A DNA stretch of 64,000 nucleotides. It comes from SHZL01 sp031362985 (lineage in GTDB: Bacteria; Pseudomonadota; Gammaproteobacteria; Xanthomonadales; SZUA-36). The notes below the pieces were generated by a model. That model was given only the letters and a program-made list of their open reading frames with translations, was not told where the DNA came from and did no database searches. This document shows positions 9,522 to 18,735 of the stretch, in pieces. Both the position numbers and the translations under genes were made by a program. The stretch lies in assembly GCA_031362985.1 (NCBI GenBank), contig JANLTO010000004.1, positions 20,866-84,865 on the forward strand, given 5' to 3'. Position 1 is the stretch's first letter, and each line of letters begins with the position of its first letter.

Positions 9522-9755
9522 ATGTCGAATAAAGGTCAGTCATTACAAGAACCGTTCCTCAATGCGCTGCGCCGTGAGCGCGTACCAGTTTCTATCTATC
9601 TGGTTAACGGCATTAAATTGCAGGGTCAGGTCGAGTCATTCGACCAGTTTGTTGTGTTGCTCAAAAATTCCGTCAGCCAGATGATTTACAAGCACGCGAT
9701 TTCAACTGTGGTGCCGGCGCGCAATGTGCGGGTTCTTGAAGAGGAAAGTGAGTAG
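9522..9755 (+). CDS. hfq: RNA chaperone Hfq
   Basis: Hfq is a hexameric Sm-like protein that pairs small RNAs with their mRNA targets. The Sm1 region (VPVSIYLVNGIKLQGQVESFD) and the Sm2 motif (YKHAISTVVP) are intact, as are the rim arginines in RRER. At 77 residues it has a short C-terminal tail, similar to Pseudomonas Hfq and shorter than the E. coli protein. AAGGAGAG ends about 6 bases before the ATG. It lies between miaA and hflX as expected. Confidence 0.97.
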   Translation: MSNKGQSLQEPFLNALRRERVPVSIYLVNGIKLQGQVESFDQFVVLLKNSVSQMIYKHAISTVVPARNVRVLEEESE

Positions 9756-9763
9756 ACAATTCC

Positions 9764-11071
9764 TTGTTTGACAGGGCAGAGCGCGGTAACCGTGCGGTTG
9801 TATTGCATCCTGTGTTCAGGCATACGGGCCCGGGTGAGCTGGACGAATTTACCGAACTGGCGCGATCTGCAGGTGTAGAAGTAGTTGCTGTTGTCACGGC
9901 CCCGCGCAGCCGTAAGGACGCAAAGTTTTACGTAGGCAGCGGCAAAATCGATGAATTGGCCGAGCAGGTAAAATCCTGCGAGGCCGATCTCATTCTCGTA
10001 AGCCAGTCCTTAAGTGCCGTTCAGGAACGCAATATCGAGCAGGTTTGTGATTGCAGGACGCTCGACCGCGCCACGCTGATCCTGGATATTTTTGCGCAGC
10101 GCGCGCAGTCATATGAAGGCAAGCTGCAGGTCGAGCTGGCGCAATTGCGCCACCTGTCCACCCGACTGGTGCGAGGCTGGACCCACCTTGAACGGCAAAA
10201 AGGTGGTATCGGTCTGCGCGGCCCGGGTGAAACGCAGCTGGAAACCGACCGGCGCCTGATTGGGGTGCGCATAGGTCTGCTGAAAGAACGCCTGGAGAAA
10301 GTCGAAGGCCAAAGGCAGCAAGGCCGGCGACAGCGTTTACGCTCGGAAGCACCTCTGGTTGCCATCGTGGGCTACACCAATGCAGGCAAGTCCACCTTGT
10401 TCAACCGGCTGACGGATTCCTCTGTCATTGCGGAAGACTTGCTGTTCGCAACCCTCGACCCTACCGTCCGGCGTATGCAGGACATGAATTGCGGCGAAGT
10501 CCTTGTGGCCGATACCGTAGGGTTCGTCAGCGATTTGCCGCACGCGCTAATTGCGGCATTTCGCGCCACCTTGCGCGAGGCCAGGGAAGCTGATTTGCTC
10601 TTGCACGTCATTGATGCCGCCGATCCTTACCACGCTGAGAGGCAGCGGGACGTGGAGACTGTGCTGGATTCCATTGGCGCGGGGCAGATTCCGGTGATTC
10701 GGGTAGTAAACAAAATCGATCGCACGGGACAGGCCGTGCAGGTAGTTTGCGGTGAAGATGACCTGCCGGTGTCCGTATCGATTTCAGCGCACACAGGTTG
10801 CGGTATGGATGAACTCAGGCAGGCCATCAGCAACCGCTTGTCCGGCGCACGCATCAAGCGCTGGATTGAATTGCAAGGGCGCGACGGCCGCTTGCGCGCG
10901 CGGCTGTTTGAGCTGGGAGTGGTCAACGAAGAGCGCATAGCAGCGGACGGGTCCTGGATGTTGCATGTTGATATTCCCCTGAACACTGCACAACGCCTGG
11001 CCCGCCTTCCCGGCAGCGAAGGCAGCACCATGCAGCAGCAATTGCTTTCGCATGCGGCGCTGGATCAATAG
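9764..11071 (+). CDS. hflX: Ribosome-associated GTPase HflX
   Basis: HflX is a GTPase that splits stalled ribosomes after stress. The N-terminal HflX domain contains GGIGLRGPGETQLETDRR. The G domain shows G1 GYTNAGKST, G3 DTVGF and G4 NKID. The start is a TTG at 9764 (product MFDRAERG, matching the conserved MFDR N-terminus), 8 bases after the hfq stop, so coupling to hfq is likely. No strong ribosome site lies close to it. The 435-residue length is normal. Confidence 0.95.
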   Translation: MFDRAERGNRAVVLHPVFRHTGPGELDEFTELARSAGVEVVAVVTAPRSRKDAKFYVGSGKIDELAEQVKSCEADLILVSQSLSAVQERNIEQVCDCRTLDRATLILDIFAQRAQSYEGKLQVELAQLRHLSTRLVRGWTHLERQKGGIGLRGPGETQLETDRRLIGVRIGLLKERLEKVEGQRQQGRRQRLRSEAPLVAIVGYTNAGKSTLFNRLTDSSVIAEDLLFATLDPTVRRMQDMNCGEVLVADTVGFVSDLPHALIAAFRATLREAREADLLLHVIDAADPYHAERQRDVETVLDSIGAGQIPVIRVVNKIDRTGQAVQVVCGEDDLPVSVSISAHTGCGMDELRQAISNRLSGARIKRWIELQGRDGRLRARLFELGVVNEERIAADGSWMLHVDIPLNTAQRLARLPGSEGSTMQQQLLSHAALDQ

Positions 11072-11164
11072 GATTGCCGGATGCGGAGTCGCCTCCTTGA
11101 AACCGGTGGCGGATGGCCCAAGTTACTAATTCGCACGATCAGGATACTGCAACTGGAGAACTAG

Positions 11165-12304
11165 ATGCCCTGGAAAGAGCCCGGTAAGGGTAACAAAGAC
11201 CCCTGGAATTCCGGGGAGCAACCGCCAGATCTCGAAGAAGTTCTGCGCAACGTGAGCAACCGCCTCAAAGCTATTTTTGGTGGTAGCAAAGGGGGGCGGA
11301 GCACTGAAGTGGGAAGCAACGGGCCGGGGGGCGTGTTCCCCATACTACTGGTAGCCGCCTTGCTGTGGGTTGGGTGGGATTCCGTACATATTCTTGACCA
11401 GGCCGAGCGCGGCGTGGTGTTGCGTTTTGGCAAGTACAGCCGCCTGCTGGAACCTGGTATCAGTCTGACTTTCCCAAGGCCGATTGAGACCATGACCATG
11501 GTCAACGTGAGCAATGTCCGCTCGGTGGAAGATAGTGGTCAAATGCTCACCCAGGACGAGAATATCGTCGAACTCAATTACACCGTGCAGTTCCGCGTCC
11601 TCGATCCGCAAATGTTCCTGTTTCGCGTGCGCGACCCGGAAGCTACGCTTTTGTCAGCTGCCGAGAGTGCTTTGCGTGAAGCCGTTGGCAATAATCGACT
11701 GGATACTATCCTGGCAGGCGCCGGACGCGAACAGGTTGCCCAGGACACGGAGCGGGGCTTGCAGGAAACCCTGGATTTGTACGGCACTGGCATCCAGGTT
11801 ACCGAATTCACTTTGCGGGACGTCAATGTGCCAGCCCAGGTACGCGAGGCATTTTCCGATGTGAATAAATCCCGTGAGGACCGGCAGCGGTTCATCGAGG
11901 AAGCCCGGGTTCATGCCAACAGCGTAGTACCAGAAGCGCGCGGCCAGGCTGCGCGAATCGTGCAGGAAGCTGAAGGCTACAAGGCAGCCAATATTGCTCT
12001 GGCACAAGGCGAGGCTGAGCGATTCACTCTGCTGTTGAAACAGTACCAGGCGGCACCTGAAGTTACCCGTAAGCGTCTTTACCTGCAGGCCATGGAGAAA
12101 ATCCTGGCCAAATCATCCAAGGTGCTTATTGATACAAAGTCCAGCGGCAACGTGCTTTATCTTCCCCTCGACCAGCTAAAGGGTGGTTCAACCGGAGGGC
12201 AGCCTTTGCAAATGCCTCCCCTGGTAACTCCACCGGACAGCCAGGATCCTTCAGAAGGCTCCACTACGAGTAGTCGTACACCACGCAAGGAGGGTAGACA
12301 ATGA
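11165..12304 (+). CDS. hflK: FtsH protease regulator HflK
   Basis: HflK forms, with HflC, a large SPFH-family cage around the FtsH membrane protease and modulates its activity. A glycine-rich cytoplasmic head is followed by one membrane helix (about residues 58-76), then the periplasmic Band-7/SPFH domain and a coiled coil (VPEARGQAARIVQEAEGYKA). The C-terminus is Pro/Ser/Gly-rich and not conserved. GGAG (11153-11156) precedes the ATG. The stop overlaps the hflC start by 4 bases (ATGA). Confidence 0.95.
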   Translation: MPWKEPGKGNKDPWNSGEQPPDLEEVLRNVSNRLKAIFGGSKGGRSTEVGSNGPGGVFPILLVAALLWVGWDSVHILDQAERGVVLRFGKYSRLLEPGISLTFPRPIETMTMVNVSNVRSVEDSGQMLTQDENIVELNYTVQFRVLDPQMFLFRVRDPEATLLSAAESALREAVGNNRLDTILAGAGREQVAQDTERGLQETLDLYGTGIQVTEFTLRDVNVPAQVREAFSDVNKSREDRQRFIEEARVHANSVVPEARGQAARIVQEAEGYKAANIALAQGEAERFTLLLKQYQAAPEVTRKRLYLQAMEKILAKSSKVLIDTKSSGNVLYLPLDQLKGGSTGGQPLQMPPLVTPPDSQDPSEGSTTSSRTPRKEGRQ

Positions 12305-13173
12305 ACCGGACCTTTATGCTGATCCTGTTGGTCATCGTCGGTGTGCTCGGCCTGACCAGCATGTTTGAGGTGAACGAGACCGAATATGCCATCAAGTTCC
12401 AATTGGGGCGCATCGTTGATAGCGATTACCAACCCGGGCTGCATTTCAAGCTGCCATTCGTCAACAATGTGCGCAAGTTTGACAGGCGCATCCTGACGCT
12501 GGATACGCCTTCTGAATCGATGCTGACCTCCGAGCAGAAATACGTCAACGTCGATTCGTTCGTCAAATGGCGCATCAATGATGTTTCGAAGTTCTACATT
12601 TCGACCCAGGGTAATGAAATTCGCGCACTGAGCCGCCTTGAGCAAATTATCAAGGACCGCATTCGCGCACAAATTGCCAGTCGTACCCTGGTTGAAGTGG
12701 TTTCCCAGGAACGGGTTAACATCATGCGCGATATCCAGATCGCAGCGAACAATGCCACCAACGACGAGTTCGGCATCGAGGTGATTGATGTCCGCATCAA
12801 GTCTATCGAACTGCCGGAAGACGTACGTGAATCGGTGTTCCGTCGCATGGCGACCGATCGCCAGAAAGAGGCTAACCTGCTGCGTTTCCAGGGCCGCGAG
12901 GAAGCAGAACGCGTGCGCGCCAATGCGGATCGTGAAGTTCAGGTCCTGCTGGCGGAATCGGAACGCGACGGTCAGATCATTCGCGGCGCCGGCGATGCTG
13001 CCTCGATTGAGATCTATGCCAACGCCTATGGTAAGGACGAGGAGTTTTTTGCGTTTTATCGGAGTCTGGAGGCGTATAAGAACGCGTTCGGAGAAAACAA
13101 GGATGTCATGGTGCTTGATCCTTCTTCCAGCTTTTTCGACTATTTTGGATCAGACGATGGCCGGAAAAACTAA
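12301..13173 (+). CDS. hflC: FtsH protease regulator HflC
   Basis: HflC is the partner of HflK in the periplasmic FtsH-regulating complex. An N-terminal membrane anchor (residues 3-20) precedes the SPFH domain (NETEYAIKFQLGRIV) and a long helical stretch (RRMATDRQKEANLLRFQGREE). It ends with the family sequence in which FFAFYRSLEAYKNAF is conspicuous. The 290-residue length is normal. Translation is probably coupled to hflK through the 4-base overlap. Confidence 0.95.
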   Translation: MNRTFMLILLVIVGVLGLTSMFEVNETEYAIKFQLGRIVDSDYQPGLHFKLPFVNNVRKFDRRILTLDTPSESMLTSEQKYVNVDSFVKWRINDVSKFYISTQGNEIRALSRLEQIIKDRIRAQIASRTLVEVVSQERVNIMRDIQIAANNATNDEFGIEVIDVRIKSIELPEDVRESVFRRMATDRQKEANLLRFQGREEAERVRANADREVQVLLAESERDGQIIRGAGDAASIEIYANAYGKDEEFFAFYRSLEAYKNAFGENKDVMVLDPSSSFFDYFGSDDGRKN

Positions 13174-13194
13174 GCTCTCCGGCCGGGAGGGGTG

Positions 13195-13380
13195 ATGCTG
13201 CAAGACCTCCTGAGTGCCATTGCGTTGCTGTTGATCATTGAAGGATTGGTGCCCGGGATCGCGCCTTCCATGTGGCAGAAATACCTGCGGGAAGTTTCCA
13301 GCATGAATCCACGCATGGTCCGGGTTGCTGGTATTGCCAGCATGCTTGGCGGCGCATTGCTATTGCAGTTCATGCACTGA
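13195..13380 (+). CDS. DUF2065 (YjeT-family) small inner-membrane protein
   Basis: This small protein of about 61 residues has two hydrophobic segments, LLSAIALLLIIEGLVPGIAP and VAGIASMLGGALLLQF, separated by a basic loop. It matches the YjeT/DUF2065 family in size, topology and position between hflC and purA. Its function is unknown. Either the GTG at 13192 or the ATG at 13195 could be the start; GGGAGG lies just upstream of both. The ATG is chosen. Confidence 0.85.
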   Translation: MLQDLLSAIALLLIIEGLVPGIAPSMWQKYLREVSSMNPRMVRVAGIASMLGGALLLQFMH

Positions 13381-13434
13381 AAGAATGCGGCCGACCCAGG
13401 TTTTGATGCATACACATTCACGAGAGAAGGAATG

Positions 13435-14727
13435 ATGCATAAGAGTATTGTCGTTCTCGGAACCCAGTGGGGTGACGAGGGTAAGGGAAAAATCGTCGAC
13501 CTGCTGAGTCACGATGTTGATGCTGTCATCCGCTTCCAGGGCGGACACAATGCCGGGCACACTCTGGTTATTGATGGCCAGAAAACGGTTTTGCACCTCA
13601 TCCCGGCGGGTATCCTGCAACCCCGGGCTGAATGTCTCATTGGTAACGGCGTAGTACTTTCCCTCAAGGCCCTTAAAAAAGAAATCGAAGACCTGGAGTC
13701 GCGCGGCGTGGACGTGCGCTCGCGCATTAGCATTTCACCCGCGTGTGCCATCATCATGCCCTACCACGAAATGCTGGACCGCGCGCGTGAGCAGGCGCGT
13801 GGTGCCAATGCCATCGGCACCACCTGCCGGGGCATCGGACCTGCCTATGAAGACAAGGTAGCCCGCGTTGGCTTGCGCACTTCGGACTTGCTCAAGCGCG
13901 CCACGCTGGAAAGCAAAATCGGCCATGTACTGGACTTCCACAATTTTGTGCTGGAGCATCGATTTGGCCTGCAGCCACTTGATGAGAAAGCAGTAGTTGA
14001 GGAAGCGCTGGCGCTGGGAGAGTATTTTTCAGGCATGGTCACAGACGTTAGCCGGCGGGTGTTCCAGCTACGCCAGGCGGGTAAGCGCATCATGTTCGAG
14101 GGTGCCCAGGGCTGTCTGCTGGACATCGACCATGGCACGTTCCCCTTTGTCACCTCGTCGAACACCACTGTGGGAGGCGTGTGCACCGGTGCGGGTGTCG
14201 GCCCGAACGCGATCGATTATGTTCTTGGCATCACCAAGGCCTATACCACCCGCGTGGGAGGCGGACCCTTTCCCACGGAACTGTTCGACAGCACCGGCAA
14301 ACACCTGTCCAGCCGGGGAGATGAATTTGGCGCTACCACGGGCCGTGCCAGGCGCTGTGGCTGGCTGGACGCGGTTGCCTTGCGGCGCATGGTGGAACTC
14401 AATGGCATAGACGGTTTGTGTGTAACCAAGCTGGATGTGTTTGATGGCCTCAATGAACTGAAAATTTGCACGGCTTACAAACTGCATGGCGAAGTGCTCG
14501 AATCCACCCCGCTGGACAGCGACGACTGGCGGGCGCTCGAACCGGTCTACCGGAGCTTTCCAGGTTGGCAGGAGAGTTCCCGGGGCGCCACTACCCTGGC
14601 GCAACTCCCGGTGAATGCCTGCAACTACATCGAAGCCATGCAAGAACTATGCGGCGCTCCCATACACCTGGTTTCGACCGGACCGGATCGCAACGAGAAC
14701 ATCATCCTGCAATATCCTTTTGCGTGA
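13435..14727 (+). CDS. purA: Adenylosuccinate synthetase PurA
   Basis: PurA joins IMP and aspartate using GTP, the first committed step to AMP. The phosphate-binding loop GTQWGDEGKGK is near residue 8, with GGHNAGHT, TTCRGIGPAYEDK, EGAQGCLLDIDHGTFPFVTSSN (shown here only as a landmark in pieces: EGAQGCLLDID, GTFPFVTSS) and TKLDVFDGL following. The second of two adjacent ATGs (13435) is preferred for spacing from GAGAAGGA, and it gives the usual short N-terminus. The 430-residue length is typical. A strong intrinsic terminator follows at 14753. Confidence 0.97.
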   Translation: MHKSIVVLGTQWGDEGKGKIVDLLSHDVDAVIRFQGGHNAGHTLVIDGQKTVLHLIPAGILQPRAECLIGNGVVLSLKALKKEIEDLESRGVDVRSRISISPACAIIMPYHEMLDRAREQARGANAIGTTCRGIGPAYEDKVARVGLRTSDLLKRATLESKIGHVLDFHNFVLEHRFGLQPLDEKAVVEEALALGEYFSGMVTDVSRRVFQLRQAGKRIMFEGAQGCLLDIDHGTFPFVTSSNTTVGGVCTGAGVGPNAIDYVLGITKAYTTRVGGGPFPTELFDSTGKHLSSRGDEFGATTGRARRCGWLDAVALRRMVELNGIDGLCVTKLDVFDGLNELKICTAYKLHGEVLESTPLDSDDWRALEPVYRSFPGWQESSRGATTLAQLPVNACNYIEAMQELCGAPIHLVSTGPDRNENIILQYPFA

Positions 14728-14752
14728 CCTTAACTGCTCAGCCCAACAAAAA

Positions 14753-14779
14753 GCCCCGCAAGCGGGGCTTCAGTTTTTT
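14753..14779 (+). terminator. Rho-independent terminator of purA
   Basis: A seven-base stem GCCCCGC/GCGGGGC with a 2-base loop is followed, after TTCAG, by a run of six T. It lies 26 bases after the purA stop. It also lies just beyond the 3' end of the minus-strand tRNA-Leu, with an A-run on its left, so it may act in both directions. Confidence 0.8.
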
Positions 14780-14827
14780 CGGGTGCGCTCCAGGGCTTAC
14801 GCAACCCGCACGTGTCCTTGTAGAATT

Positions 14828-14914
14828 TGGTGCCCAGAAGAGGACTTGAACCTCCACTACCTTTCGATAACTAGCACCTGAAGCTAGCGCGTCTACCAAT
14901 TCCGCCATCTGGGC
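14828..14914 (-). tRNA. tRNA-Leu (anticodon CAG)
   Basis: The reverse complement folds as a class II tRNA. The acceptor stem is GCCCAGA/TCTGGGC with encoded CCA. The D-arm is GGCGGAATTGGTAGACGC and the anticodon loop TTCAGGT lies in a CTAGC/GCTAG stem. A long variable arm and the T-loop GGTTCAAGTCC follow. The anticodon CAG reads leucine CUG codons. Its place between purA and rnr is like that in pseudomonads. Confidence 0.95.
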
Positions 14915-15114
14915 ATAACAGGCAATTAGAATCTCACTGCCTGACAATGGTTCGAGCGCTCAAGAAGGCGTGTTTCGAACCGGTGCGTACTGTAGTGACA
15001 ACTGTCCGGTGTGTCAACTTTGGCCGGTCCATTGCCCGCCATGCCAGAGCAGAGCGATTTGGGCTCTGGCAGGGTAGGGAATAACGTTACAATAGCAAAT
15101 CCACCCGACGAGCA

Positions 15115-17286
15115 ATGTATTCCATGGCAGCAGGCAAATCCCCACTCCCGGAGCAAGCGACCACGGGCCGTATCGATGCCTCGGCGCCGGAGCGCCAGGC
15201 GATCATCGACCTGCTTGAAGACCACGGCCGCCCGCTAAAACGTAAAGACTTGTTTCTGCGTTTGGGCGTAGAGAGTGCCGAGAGCCGCGAAATCATGCGC
15301 CGCAGGCTCAAGGCCATGTTGCGTGACGGGCAGTTGGTGAAAAATCGCCGCAATGCCTACGGCTTGCCGGAGAAGATGGACCTGGTGCGGGGCCGCATCA
15401 GCGCCCACCGGGACGGCTTCGGCTTTGTCATTCCGGAAAGCGGTGAACCCGATCTTTATCTGTCCCCGCGCCAGATGAAGCAGGTCTTGCACGGTGATCG
15501 TGTGCTTGCCTGCATCACCGGAATTGACGATCGCGGCCGGCGTGAAGGTGCAATTACCGAAGTGCTGGAGCGTGCTCATCAGAAAATCGTTGGCCGGTTC
15601 GTGCAAGAAAGCGGCGTGGCCCTGGTGGTACCGGATGATCCGCGCATCAACCAGGACGTGTTGATTCCCTTGGGAGATACATTGGGAGCGCGACCGGGGC
15701 AGATCGTGGTTGCCCGCATCGTCAAACCGCCGGCCGAGCGCCAACCGCCGGTGGGGGAAGTAGTGGAAATCCTGGGTGAAAGCGGCGCACCCGGCATGGC
15801 GACCGAGATAGCCATCAGGAATTTCGATCTGCCACACATCTGGCCCCAGGGTGTCGAACTGGAAGCGGGGTCTTTTGGTCCGGACGTAACGGCAGGAATG
15901 TCCGCCGGTCGGCGGGACTTGCGTGACCTGGCACTGGTCACCATTGACGGCGCCGATGCGCGCGACTTCGACGATGCCGTGTTTGCGCAAAAACGCGACA
16001 ATGGCTGGCGCCTGGTGGTAGCGATTGCAGATGTTTCGAGCTACGTCAGTCACGGAACTTTGCTCGACGATGAAGCAAAAAACCGCGCAACCTCGGTGTA
16101 TTTTCCAGGTCGGGTCATTCCCATGTTGCCGGAAGCGCTGTCCAATGGATTGTGTTCCCTCAATCCCGGCGTTGATCGCCTGTGTCTCGTGTGCGACATG
16201 TCAATCAATGCCGATGGCAAGGTAACACGCTCGCGGTTCGACTCAGCAGTGATGCGCTCGCAGGCGCGTTTGACCTACAACGAAGTATGGCAGTGGTTGA
16301 TCAACGGTGAGCAGGATATTCGCGCGGGCAAACCACAGGTTTCGACATCACTACGTGACCTGTACAGCCTGTACAAGGCCTTACGCAAGGCCCGCACCCG
16401 CCGCGGCGCCATCGACTTTGAAGGCACCGAGGTGCAGTTCGTGTTTGACGAACGCGGCGCCGTGGCAGATATCCTGCCTTACCAGCGCAACGATGCACAC
16501 ATGCTGATCGAGGAATGCATGATCAGCGCAAACGTCGAGGCGGCAAAATTTGCATTGCAGCATGAGATTCCAGCGCCATTTCGCAACCATGAGCCGCCAC
16601 AGGAGGGCAAGGTCGAAAGCCTGGAGCAGTTCCTGAGCGGCCTGGGCATCCGCACAACCTGGAAAGTCCGTCCGGAACCCCGTGATTTCGCACTGATCGT
16701 GCAGCAAATCAAGGGACGCGAAGACGAAGCCCTGATAATGGCTGTGCTGCTGCGCACGCAGAGCCTGGCCAGTTACCAGGAAACCAATTCAGGTCATTTT
16801 GGCCTTGCGCTGGAAGCCTATGCGCATTTCACGTCACCCATCCGTCGCTATCCCGATCTGCTGGTGCATCGTGCCATCCATCATGTGTTGAAAAACAGGA
16901 CTGCCCAAGGGTATGTCTATTCCAGGCCCGAAATCGTCAAGCTCAGCGAACACAGCTCGCACTGTTCGCGCCGTGCAGATGAAGCTGAGTGGGACGTGGA
17001 TGAACGTCTGAAATGTTTCTACATGAAACAGCATATAGGCGAAGAATTCACTGGCCAGGTTACCGGAGTGACCTCGTTTGGCCTGTTTGTAGAACTCAGT
17101 AAAACCCGGGTGAGCGGCCTGATCCACATAACTTCCCTGCCCAATGATTACTATCATTTTGACCCCGTGGCCCACCGCCTGACCGGTGGCCGCTCGGGCC
17201 GTGTATTCCAACTGGCGCAAAAGCTCAACGTGCGCCTCGTTGCCGTCAGCCTGGATGACCGGAAAATTGACTTCAAGCTGGCTTAA
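15115..17286 (+). CDS. rnr: Ribonuclease R
   Basis: RNase R is a 3'-to-5' processive exoribonuclease that degrades structured RNA. An N-terminal winged-helix region (IDLLEDHGRPLKRKDLFLRL, seen in part) and cold-shock domains precede the RNB catalytic core, which has the acidic cluster TIDGADARDFDDAV. A C-terminal S1 domain (GEEFTGQVTGVTSFGLFVEL) follows near residue 645. The protein is 723 residues, slightly short because it lacks the long basic tail of E. coli RNase R. A second in-frame ATG at 15124 is possible. rlmB follows after 18 bases, as in E. coli. Confidence 0.95.
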   Translation: MYSMAAGKSPLPEQATTGRIDASAPERQAIIDLLEDHGRPLKRKDLFLRLGVESAESREIMRRRLKAMLRDGQLVKNRRNAYGLPEKMDLVRGRISAHRDGFGFVIPESGEPDLYLSPRQMKQVLHGDRVLACITGIDDRGRREGAITEVLERAHQKIVGRFVQESGVALVVPDDPRINQDVLIPLGDTLGARPGQIVVARIVKPPAERQPPVGEVVEILGESGAPGMATEIAIRNFDLPHIWPQGVELEAGSFGPDVTAGMSAGRRDLRDLALVTIDGADARDFDDAVFAQKRDNGWRLVVAIADVSSYVSHGTLLDDEAKNRATSVYFPGRVIPMLPEALSNGLCSLNPGVDRLCLVCDMSINADGKVTRSRFDSAVMRSQARLTYNEVWQWLINGEQDIRAGKPQVSTSLRDLYSLYKALRKARTRRGAIDFEGTEVQFVFDERGAVADILPYQRNDAHMLIEECMISANVEAAKFALQHEIPAPFRNHEPPQEGKVESLEQFLSGLGIRTTWKVRPEPRDFALIVQQIKGREDEALIMAVLLRTQSLASYQETNSGHFGLALEAYAHFTSPIRRYPDLLVHRAIHHVLKNRTAQGYVYSRPEIVKLSEHSSHCSRRADEAEWDVDERLKCFYMKQHIGEEFTGQVTGVTSFGLFVELSKTRVSGLIHITSLPNDYYHFDPVAHRLTGGRSGRVFQLAQKLNVRLVAVSLDDRKIDFKLA

Positions 17287-17304
17287 GGTCCAACTCGAGG
17301 CATC

Positions 17305-18099
17305 GTGAGCACAAGCAAAAACACCAACTCCGAACACTTGCTCATCGGTATTCACCCGGTGGCCGCGGCTCTCAGCGCATCGCCTGAGCTGCTTGTACGG
17401 CTGGTTATTGCGCAGGAATCCGCGAATCCACGCGTACTGGAACTGGAACAGCAGGCGCGCACCCTTGGCATAAAGGTGGAGCGCCATCCGCGGTCTTTCC
17501 TCGACCGGCGCAGCGACGGTGAGCGGCACCAGGACGTACTGGCCGATTTCACCGCAAACAATATCTGGGCCGAACGTGACCTCGATAGACTGCTCGCGGC
17601 CATTACCGGCCCTGCTCTGATCCTGGTGCTGGATGGTGTTCAGGACCCGCATAACTTCGGCGCCTGCCTGCGCACGGCAGAGGCGGCCGGGGTACACCTG
17701 GTGATCGTTCCCAAAGACCGGTCCGCTGCACTTTCGCCGGTGGCGCGACGTGCGGCTTCAGGGGCTGCAGAAATCATAGATATTGTCAGCGTGACCAACC
17801 TCGCCCGCGTGTTGCGTAAACTGAAGGATCAGGGCATCTGGCTGACCGCCGCTACCGACCAGGCTGAGAAGTCACTGTATGCCAGCGATTTGACCGGTCC
17901 CATGGCCATGGTCATGGGCGGCGAAGGGCAGGGCATACGGCGTTTGACCGAAGAATTGTGCGATTACCATGTGCGCATTCCCATGCTCGGCACGGTCAGC
18001 AGCCTGAACGTCTCGGTCGCAACCGCTGTCTGCATTTACGAAATTCTCCGGCAAAGATTCGTCGCGCCCGTGCATGATGGATCAGAGGCCCCTTGGTGA
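17305..18099 (+). CDS. rlmB: 23S rRNA (guanosine-2'-O)-methyltransferase RlmB
   Basis: RlmB is a SPOUT-family enzyme that methylates the ribose of G2251 in 23S rRNA (E. coli numbering). An L30e-like substrate-binding domain (residues 1-85) precedes the knotted SpoU domain, with GVQDPHNFGACLRTAEAAG, MGGEGQGIRRL and VSSLNVSVATAV forming the AdoMet knot. The start is GTG at 17305, preceded by CGAGG. The stop overlaps the next gene's GTG by 4 bases, so the two are likely coupled. Confidence 0.95.
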   Translation: MSTSKNTNSEHLLIGIHPVAAALSASPELLVRLVIAQESANPRVLELEQQARTLGIKVERHPRSFLDRRSDGERHQDVLADFTANNIWAERDLDRLLAAITGPALILVLDGVQDPHNFGACLRTAEAAGVHLVIVPKDRSAALSPVARRAASGAAEIIDIVSVTNLARVLRKLKDQGIWLTAATDQAEKSLYASDLTGPMAMVMGGEGQGIRRLTEELCDYHVRIPMLGTVSSLNVSVATAVCIYEILRQRFVAPVHDGSEAPW

Positions 18100-18698
18100 A
18101 GTTGCAGCAGCAATGCGAGCTCATCTTGCCCGGCTGGGTGGATGATTTCGTCAGTGACTGGCTGAGCCAACCCGCTGCGGGATTGGTTACTGTCGAACAA
18201 CGTATGCGCCTGGCGATTGCGCTGGCGGCTCAGAATGTATGCAACCAGACCGGTGGGCCATTCGGCGCCATTGTGGTGGCGCACGATACGGGTACGCTGG
18301 TGGGCGCTGGTGTCAATCTTGTCACCAGTTTGCGCCTGTCCATGGCTCATGCCGAGATCGTGGCTCTGAGCCTGGCCCAACGAGCGCTTGACTCCTGGGA
18401 CCTGGGAAGCATGGGCGACATGCAACTGGTCACTTCCTGTGAGCCGTGCGCCATGTGCTTCGGCGCTGTACCGTGGTCCGGCGTGAGCAGCATCGCATGC
18501 GGTGCGCGCAGGCAGGATGCGGCGGCTGCGGGCTTCGATGAGGGTGACAAACCACTGGACTGGGCTGCTTCCTTGCAGAAACGTGGTATCGCGGTCACAC
18601 GGGATATTTTGCGTAGCGACGCGGCGCGGGTCCTGCGCGACTATGCTGACCAGGCAGGCGCCATATACAATCCCGGAAAATCTTCCCCATTGCCTTGA
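18096..18698 (+). CDS. Nucleoside/nucleobase deaminase of the CDA superfamily
   Basis: The zinc site of cytidine-deaminase-like enzymes is complete: HAEIVAL supplies His and the proton-shuttling Glu, and SCEPCAMCFGAV supplies the two Cys. The overall arrangement, including FGAIVV and the C-terminal region, is closest to guanine deaminase-like or tRNA-adenosine deaminase-like proteins. The substrate cannot be fixed from sequence alone. At about 200 residues it carries a 45-residue N-terminal extension before the core. The GTG start at 18096 overlaps the rlmB stop (GTGA), a strong sign of co-translation. Confidence 0.8.
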   Translation: MKLQQQCELILPGWVDDFVSDWLSQPAAGLVTVEQRMRLAIALAAQNVCNQTGGPFGAIVVAHDTGTLVGAGVNLVTSLRLSMAHAEIVALSLAQRALDSWDLGSMGDMQLVTSCEPCAMCFGAVPWSGVSSIACGARRQDAAAAGFDEGDKPLDWAASLQKRGIAVTRDILRSDAARVLRDYADQAGAIYNPGKSSPLP

Positions 18699-18735
18699 CG
18701 GAAGTGCCGCTGCGGCTTCCAGGCAGCAGGTTCGC

